A stretch of 64,000 nucleotides of DNA, from contig CAIQUS010000060.1 in assembly GCA_903875045.1 (NCBI GenBank), positions 100,036 through 164,035 on the forward strand, given 5' to 3'. This document shows, piece after piece, positions 62,282 to 64,000 of this stretch (positions within the stretch are counted from its first letter, which is position 1; every line of letters begins with the position of its first letter). The DNA comes from an uncultured Bacteroidales bacterium. Its GTDB lineage: Bacteria > Bacteroidota > Bacteroidia > Bacteroidales > FEN-979. The notes under the pieces are model-generated. The model ran no database searches. It was given only the letters and a program-made list of their open reading frames with translations, and had not been told where the DNA came from. The position numbers were made by a program, and so were the translations under genes.

Positions 62282-64000
62282 ATGAAAAAACTCTTCAGAT
62301 TTTTGCAAGTTCTGTTCTTTGCACTGCTTTGGAGCGGAGCAATGGCCCAGGCTCCTTATTGTACACCTACTTATTCCAGCGGGTGTTCTTTTGGGGATGG
62401 CCTGATTTTATTTCAGTTAGGAACGATCAATCAGACAGTTGCCTGTAATGGTGCCCCAAATACTTGGTATCATGATTGGACTGCCTCATCAACGACCATG
62501 AATACAGGGACTGCCTATACGATGACGGTGCAGGCCGGTTACAGCAGTACCTATGTGACTGTATGGGTCGATCTCAACAACAACAACACCTTTGAAACAG
62601 GTGAAATTTTGGTGAACGGATTAAACTGTGCCGCCAGCAACACCAATTATACTGCAAACATCACCATCCCGGCAGGTACAAGTGCAGGGAATCACCGGTT
62701 GCGTTTCAGGACCAATTGGTTAAGTGCTGTAACTGACCCGTGTGTCAGCTCAAGTTACGGCAATGCGGGCGATTTTACGGTGAATGTTGCCGGTGGCGGT
62801 CCTCCTCCTCCCGTAACAGTTATTGTTGGTACAGGTACAACCAGTTGTTCTTATCCGTATACCACCTATTGGGGCGGAGGCAGAACACAGTTGCTTTATA
62901 CTGCAGCACAGCTTGCAGCTGGCGGGGCTTTGCCCGGATCGATCACCAGCCTTGGATTTAGTGTTATCTCCAATGATCCGGCTATAATGAACCAATTCAA
63001 TATCCGGATTGGCAATACAACCGCAACATCTATCACCAGCTGGCAAACCGGTTTAACAACCTGTTACACAGGAACCTATTCAGTACCTGGTACCGGATGG
63101 CAAATGATTACACTTCAAACTCCTTTCACTTATACAGGAGGCAACCTGATTGTCGAAGTTTGTTACACAAATCCGGGTTATACCTATTATTCTTTTGTGA
63201 ACGGTACTACTGCCCCCACAACCCAGCTCTTTACTTACTGGATGGATGGCATCACAGGATGTTCCTATACAGGAGCTCAATATACCGGATACACTGCATT
63301 GCCTAATTTGCGTTTTATCGAAACCCCGATTACTCCGGGTACACTGACAGGTATTGTTACCAGCGCTGCAACAGGCCTTCCGATAGCCGGTGCTTCAGTT
63401 GTTGTAAATACAATGACCCCGGTGGTTACCAATGCTGCCGGTTCTTATACCGTTACAAACATTACCCCGGGAACGGTGAATGTGAATGTTACAGCAGCCG
63501 GGTTTATGCCATATAGTGGTACAGCCGTTATTACCGGCGGAGCTACCACCACATTGAACATTGGCATGCTATTACCTCCAAGAGTTGGTGGTACAGTTAC
63601 CGATGCTTCAACCGGAGCGCCGATTACCGGTGCAATCGTGACAGTTGGCACCGCTCCAAACATTGTAACAACCTATACCATTGCAGGTGGTACTTATCTT
63701 TCTCCACTGCTTTCGTTTTCCGGTGCACAGCCGATCGTCATCTCAAAAACCGGATATGATAACTATACAGGAACGGTAACCCTCACAGCCGGTGCAACGG
63801 CTACCCAGGATGCAGCCTTGTTACCGACCGCTGTTCAGCCCGGTCCTTTTACTGCTGTTTTAAACAACCCTACCACCCCGACATCAGTTAACCTGAACTG
63901 GGGCGTTCCGCAGGGATTGTATCAGATGATCTATGATGATGGTACACAGGATAACTTCGCCATCTGGTCTACTACAAATAACCTCAATGCTTTGAAGTTC
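62282..64000 (+). CDS. Secreted GEVED-domain protein, truncated by the window end
   Basis: Open from the ATG at 62282 to the window edge (573 codons, no stop). A signal peptide (about 1-23, ending MAQ) precedes a GEVED domain (about 25-165; YVTVWVDLNNNNTFETGEI, GNHRLRFRTNW, YGNAGDF), a region of the same type as in the previous protein, and two carboxypeptidase regulatory-like repeats (LTGIVTSAATGLPIAGASVV and VGGTVTDASTGAPITGAIVT). The last residues (YQMIYDDGTQDNFAIW) match the module of the upstream protein, so the two are relatives. A T9SS tail is expected beyond the edge but cannot be seen. Confidence 0.85.
   Translation, partial: MKKLFRFLQVLFFALLWSGAMAQAPYCTPTYSSGCSFGDGLILFQLGTINQTVACNGAPNTWYHDWTASSTTMNTGTAYTMTVQAGYSSTYVTVWVDLNNNNTFETGEILVNGLNCAASNTNYTANITIPAGTSAGNHRLRFRTNWLSAVTDPCVSSSYGNAGDFTVNVAGGGPPPPVTVIVGTGTTSCSYPYTTYWGGGRTQLLYTAAQLAAGGALPGSITSLGFSVISNDPAIMNQFNIRIGNTTATSITSWQTGLTTCYTGTYSVPGTGWQMITLQTPFTYTGGNLIVEVCYTNPGYTYYSFVNGTTAPTTQLFTYWMDGITGCSYTGAQYTGYTALPNLRFIETPITPGTLTGIVTSAATGLPIAGASVVVNTMTPVVTNAAGSYTVTNITPGTVNVNVTAAGFMPYSGTAVITGGATTTLNIGMLLPPRVGGTVTDASTGAPITGAIVTVGTAPNIVTTYTIAGGTYLSPLLSFSGAQPIVISKTGYDNYTGTVTLTAGATATQDAALLPTAVQPGPFTAVLNNPTTPTSVNLNWGVPQGLYQMIYDDGTQDNFAIWSTTNNLNALKF

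Overview
The window is chromosomal DNA from an uncultured-looking member of the Bacteroidota, most likely Bacteroidales or a close relative. The evidence is several large secreted proteins ending in type IX secretion (T9SS) C-terminal sorting domains, a gingipain-like C25 peptidase, a TonB-dependent receptor with a carboxypeptidase-like N-terminal domain, promoters of the Bacteroidota type (TAnnTTTG at -7), few Shine-Dalgarno sequences, and the rplU-rpmA and rbfA neighbourhoods. There are no tRNA or rRNA genes, no CRISPR array, no transposase and no phage genes in view. The last gene runs off the right edge.

Layout. 1-5.4 kb (minus): rbfA, a SAM methyltransferase, a LolC/E-type permease and a T9SS gingipain-like protease. 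5.4-12.4 kb: lipoprotein and outer-membrane barrel pair, MsbA-like ABC exporter, DUF1295 membrane enzyme, an internally shortened PBP4-type peptidase, a FemAB/GNAT-like acyltransferase and an exosortase-family protein. 12.5-16.3 kb (plus): a three-gene acyl-CoA (propionyl-CoA) carboxylase. 16.4-21 kb: a cytochrome c-like lipoprotein and a 1355-residue papain-like T9SS protease. 21-22.4 kb (minus): a restriction-modification pair made of a BglII/BstYI-type nuclease and an MT-A70 methyltransferase. 22.4-32.9 kb (plus): M20 amidohydrolase, TPR protein, rsmA, TMTC-like membrane glycosyltransferase with TPRs, fatty acyl-AMP ligase-like enzyme, TonB receptor. 32.9-37.5 kb (minus): a small CpxP-like protein and three tandem B12-binding radical SAM paralogues. 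37.6-46.4 kb: a surface-glycan/acyl cluster with an acyl carrier protein, KAS III, SDR, GT2, GNAT, two sulfotransferases, flippase and a WecE-type sugar aminotransferase. 46.5-57.9 kb: VPS10/BNR repeat protein, mtnA, OM barrel, FIST sensor with a hybrid histidine kinase, serS, rpmA, rplU. 58-64 kb: two related giant secreted multidomain proteins.

How the genes fit together. The carboxylase subunits form one enzyme of propionate/methylmalonyl metabolism. The 37.6-46.4 kb genes read as a pathway that makes an aminodeoxy sugar (WecE type), builds a small hydroxyacyl chain on a dedicated carrier protein (ACP, KAS III, SDR), joins the two (GNAT), and then transfers, sulfates and flips the glycan. 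The radical SAM trio and the acyl-AMP ligase upstream may add unusual chemistry to the same product, but that is inference.

The most unusual feature is not a gene. At least fourteen short-period tandem arrays (units of 7, 8 or 9 bp) fill intergenic gaps. In about eight cases the stop codon of the upstream gene is itself part of the first repeat unit. Some arrays are paired head to head and can fold into long hairpins, and three have entered coding sequence. A second repeat family, composite REP-like palindromes, appears at both 1-66 and 49.9-50.1 kb.
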